Origin: Blastocatellia bacterium
Lineage (GTDB): Bacteria > Acidobacteriota > Blastocatellia > Chloracidobacteriales > Chloracidobacteriaceae
DNA: 64,000 bases
Assembly: GCA_019695185.1 (NCBI GenBank)
Contig: JAIBAN010000024.1
Location: 1-64,000, forward strand
Reading direction: 5' to 3'
Shown here: positions 61,835 through 64,000 of the stretch, in pieces
Numbering within the stretch: position 1 is the first letter of the stretch
Layout: every line of letters begins with the position of its first letter
The notes under the pieces: generated by a model
Databases searched by the model: none
What the model saw: the letters and a program-made list of their open reading frames with translations, nothing else
What the model was told of the DNA's origin: nothing
Program-made: the position numbers and the translations under genes

Positions 61835-62257
61835 ATGCAGGAAATCACCTTTTTACACAAATACCACCAAGCACTGATTCGGACCTTGGGCACCATCACC
61901 GGACGAACCGTCCCCCACGACCACGGCTTTGAAAACCTGACTGATTACACCTACGGGTGGAATGTTCTCGGTTCCCTGGCAATTGCCGTCTGGGAACTGG
62001 AGGTCTTTTATCCTGATGCCTTTGAACAACACCCCGAATGGGAAGCTACCGCGAATGCGACCTTTATTTATCTGGTCGAGCATTGTTCCCGCTGTGGCAC
62101 CAAAGACAAAAGCCGTTCCAGTCTGGTTTTGTGTCGGTCCTGCCGCGAACAGGTCACCGCCGAATATCTCAACTCCGTGATGGAAGGCCAACTGGCACAA
62201 AACGTATATGCGTTTGCCGATGACCTGACCGAACGGGAAGTCTATTTCCAGGACTGA
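61835..62257 (+). CDS. Small protein with a possible zinc ribbon
   Basis: A 140-residue soluble protein. ITFLHKYHQALIRTLGTITGR and YTYGWNVLGSLAIAVWELEVF lead to a CxxC-X(14)-CxxC pair (CSRCGTKD, LCRSCREQ) that could bind zinc. No family recognised. Start ATG 61835 is chosen because the open frame upstream is repeat DNA. The final FQD and stop come from a CAGGACTGA heptamer unit, so the natural C-terminus may have been altered. rsmB follows on the same strand. Confidence 0.65.
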   Translation: MQEITFLHKYHQALIRTLGTITGRTVPHDHGFENLTDYTYGWNVLGSLAIAVWELEVFYPDAFEQHPEWEATANATFIYLVEHCSRCGTKDKSRSSLVLCRSCREQVTAEYLNSVMEGQLAQNVYAFADDLTEREVYFQD

Positions 62258-62280
62258 GGACTAAGGACTGAGGACTGAGT
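62249..62280. repeat. GGACTGA heptamer array over a stop codon
   Basis: Four units in tandem; the first supplies the last two codons and the TGA of the gene at 61835-62257. Confidence 0.85.
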
Positions 62281-62317
62281 TACGGGACTCCAGTCTCAAA
62301 GCAAAACTGAAAACCAC

Positions 62318-63841
62318 ATGAAACCTATTTCACCACAACTGGTTAAAAAGAAAACCACCCCGACCAGGGAAAAATCAACCGACGGCCAATCGGGTCCGGG
62401 CACGGCTCCGGCGGGCTCGCCGGGAACCGTCAGCCCGGCACGGCGTGTCGCGTTTGAAACGCTCCTCCGGGTGGAACAAAGCGAAGCCTGGGCCACGGAA
62501 GCACTGGAAGCCGAATTCCGGAAATTTGTCACAACCTACCGGGGTGACCGCTCGCATCTGGATGCCGACCGCCGGTTGGCCCAGGAAATCACGCTGGGTG
62601 TGCTCCGGCACCGCGGCTGGCTGGACGACCGGATAGTCAAATTTGCCGGTCGCCGCCTGACCAATATTGACCCGCAGGCACGGGTTACGCTCCGCATGGC
62701 GCTTTATCAGATTGCCTTCCTTTCACGAATTCCCGCATCTGCCGCCGTCAACGAAGCGGTTAATTTAATGAAAGGTTCCCACCACACCGCGCACCTGGGC
62801 GGTTTTGTCAATGCCGTCCTGCGCGAAGCCCTGCGGGCCAAAATCACCTTTGCAGTTTCAGAAGGGTCCCTGCTGGAATTGGCCCGGACCCGGCAATGGG
62901 AAAAACTGGAAGCTGCGCTTTCCCATCCAGCCTGGCTGATGCAGCATTGGGCCCGGCAGTGGACACCCGAACGGGCCGTCCGGATTGCGCTGGCCAACAA
63001 TACCGTCCCTCAAAGCTGCTTCTGGCTGAATCCGCTGCGTGGCAATCCGGCGGAACTGCGCCTGGAACTGGAAGCGCAGGGCGTTCAGGTACGGGAAGTG
63101 CCTGACTTCCCCGGAACCCTGGAATGGGTTGAAGGCGATTTCAGCCTGCTCTGGTCATTGGTTGAAGCCGGCAGTGCCTATGTGCAGGACGTTGCATCCC
63201 GGCAGGTGGCCCACTGGGTCGGGGTGGAACCCGGCATGGACGTGCTCGATATGTGCGCGGCTCCGGGAGGAAAAACCGCCTGTCTGGCTGTCATCATGAA
63301 CAATCAGGGCACGATTTCCGCCCTGGAAATTCATGCCCAGCGCGTAGCGGAACTGAAGGCCAACGTCGCCCGACTGGGAGCCACCATCATCACAGCTTAC
63401 CTGGCCGACAGCACCGACGAGTCTCTTTTCCCTGGACTTGCCCAACGGCATTCTCAATTCTCAATTCTCAATTCTCAATTTGATGCCGTGCTGGTGGATG
63501 CCCCTTGCTCCGGAACCGGAACGCTCCGCCGGCATCCGGAAATCAAATGGCGACTGGAAGCCAAAAAACTGGGTGAACTGGCTGGAACCCAGTCGCGGTT
63601 GCTGGCCAACGCAGCCCAGGCCGTCAAACCGGGGGGCATTCTGCTCTATTCCACCTGTTCCCTGGAAGAAAAGGAAGGCGAGGAAGTCGCCCGGATTTTC
63701 CGCAACCGGCATCCGGAATTTGAAATTGCTCCGCCCCCCAACGCCGAAGCATTCCTTTCTCCCGAAGGGTTTCTGCGAATCTGGCCGACTGCCGGTCCGG
63801 ACGGTTTTTTTGCCGCCCGCTTTCGCAGGAAACAGGGCTGA
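62318..63841 (+). CDS. rsmB: 16S rRNA (cytosine-5)-methyltransferase RsmB
   Basis: A 507-residue enzyme that methylates C967 of 16S rRNA. A 40-residue disordered extension is followed by a NusB-like domain (RRVAFETLLRVEQSEAWATE, LPISRIPASAAVNEAVNL-like AFLSRIPASAAVNEAV) and the methyltransferase domain with MCAAPGGKTACLA (SAM), VLVDAPCSGTGTLRRHPEIKWR and YSTCSLEEKEGEEV, so both catalytic Cys are present. Just before VLVDAPCSG an in-frame heptamer array (63450-63480) adds about ten residues (HSQFSILNSQ) absent from ordinary RsmB. No ribosome site is evident. Confidence 0.93.
   Translation: MKPISPQLVKKKTTPTREKSTDGQSGPGTAPAGSPGTVSPARRVAFETLLRVEQSEAWATEALEAEFRKFVTTYRGDRSHLDADRRLAQEITLGVLRHRGWLDDRIVKFAGRRLTNIDPQARVTLRMALYQIAFLSRIPASAAVNEAVNLMKGSHHTAHLGGFVNAVLREALRAKITFAVSEGSLLELARTRQWEKLEAALSHPAWLMQHWARQWTPERAVRIALANNTVPQSCFWLNPLRGNPAELRLELEAQGVQVREVPDFPGTLEWVEGDFSLLWSLVEAGSAYVQDVASRQVAHWVGVEPGMDVLDMCAAPGGKTACLAVIMNNQGTISALEIHAQRVAELKANVARLGATIITAYLADSTDESLFPGLAQRHSQFSILNSQFDAVLVDAPCSGTGTLRRHPEIKWRLEAKKLGELAGTQSRLLANAAQAVKPGGILLYSTCSLEEKEGEEVARIFRNRHPEFEIAPPPNAEAFLSPEGFLRIWPTAGPDGFFAARFRRKQG
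63450..63480 (+). repeat. ATTCTCA heptamer array inside rsmB
   Basis: Four tandem ATTCTCA units plus a partial unit lie in frame in the rsmB coding sequence. The unit is the same as in the arrays at 27809-27853 and 50763-50788, read in the one orientation that contains no stop codon in any frame. Confidence 0.93.
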
Positions 63842-63852
63842 GAACGCTCCCC

Positions 63853-64000
63853 CAGGACTGAGGACTGAGTGGATTGAACCGACCGGTTGCCTGTGCCAAT
63901 GGTAGTCCGGTATAAGGTGCCAAAAAATTGAGAATCAGAAACACAAACCATGTCAAACCAGAACTCAGTCCTCAGTCCTCAGTCCTCAGTCCTCAATCCT
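63853..64000. repeat. GGACTGA heptamer inverted element (runs off the window)
   Basis: Two to three GGACTGA units (63853-63870) face at least five inverted TCAGTCC units (63964-64000) across a 93-bp spacer. The right array continues past the window edge. Confidence 0.85.

Overview
The window reads as a chromosomal segment of a Gram-negative, GC-moderate bacterium, most likely an Acidobacteriota of the Blastocatellia type. The evidence is the gene mix: an ADOP-type MacB permease, DUF1800/DUF1501 and SBBP-repeat secreted proteins, two large transmembrane Ser/Thr kinases (one with ankyrin repeats, one with TolB-like plus TPR domains), and tandem DUF3857/transglutaminase proteins. No single marker proves the placement. 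I find 50 protein genes and one tRNA (Glu, UUC), with no integrase, transposase or CRISPR array.

Layout. 1-5.5 kb: dndC-dndD-dndE DNA phosphorothioation genes behind a small GGCT-like gene, then a methyltransferase. 5.6-15.6 kb: kinase-ankyrin protein, two DUF3857/transglutaminase paralogues (one with its catalytic triad lost), an HtrA protease translationally coupled to a 77-residue protein, and an LRR protein. 15.6-24.3 kb: permuted ATP-grasp-like enzyme, DUF4870 protein, small membrane proteins, AlkA-like glycosylase, and a Dnd-associated putative methyltransferase 17 kb from dndCDE, followed by an exported methyltransferase-like protein. 24.4-35.4 kb: lone OppA-type binding lipoprotein, flippase, universal stress protein, RfaE2, histidine ammonia-lyase, an SBBP/dockerin-like secreted protein and TerC. 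35.4-43.1 kb: a five-gene block (HlyD adaptor, ABC ATPase, ADOP permease, NtrC-type regulator, NtrY-type kinase) with a near-consensus sigma-54 promoter in front of the adaptor. 43.3-50.7 kb: tRNA-Glu, TPR protein, DUF1800-DUF1501-small Tat protein, PaaG-like isomerase. 50.8-64 kb: oxidoreductase, kinase-TPR protein, DoxX-like membrane protein, enoyl-CoA hydratase, LRR lipoprotein coupled to a macro-domain protein, methyltransferase, DUF4097-like protein and rsmB.

The most unusual signal lies outside ordinary gene content. The intergenic DNA is colonised by arrays of 7-bp tandem repeats (GGGTTCA, GAATTGA, GGACTGA, GTGACAA, GAGTTTT and others), commonly arranged as inverted pairs round a 70-110 bp spacer. 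Four copies share one recognisable architecture, and two of those, 29 kb apart, have nearly identical cores that differ by exactly two heptamers. The arrays also intrude into genes: one sits in frame inside rsmB, GGACTGA units supply the stop codons of three genes, heptamers encode N-terminal residues of two proteins, and at least four genes have an array in place of a Shine-Dalgarno leader. Five of eight convergent gene junctions contain these arrays or related palindromes. This resembles the heptanucleotide STRR repeats of cyanobacteria, but with several unit families and clear effects on gene boundaries.
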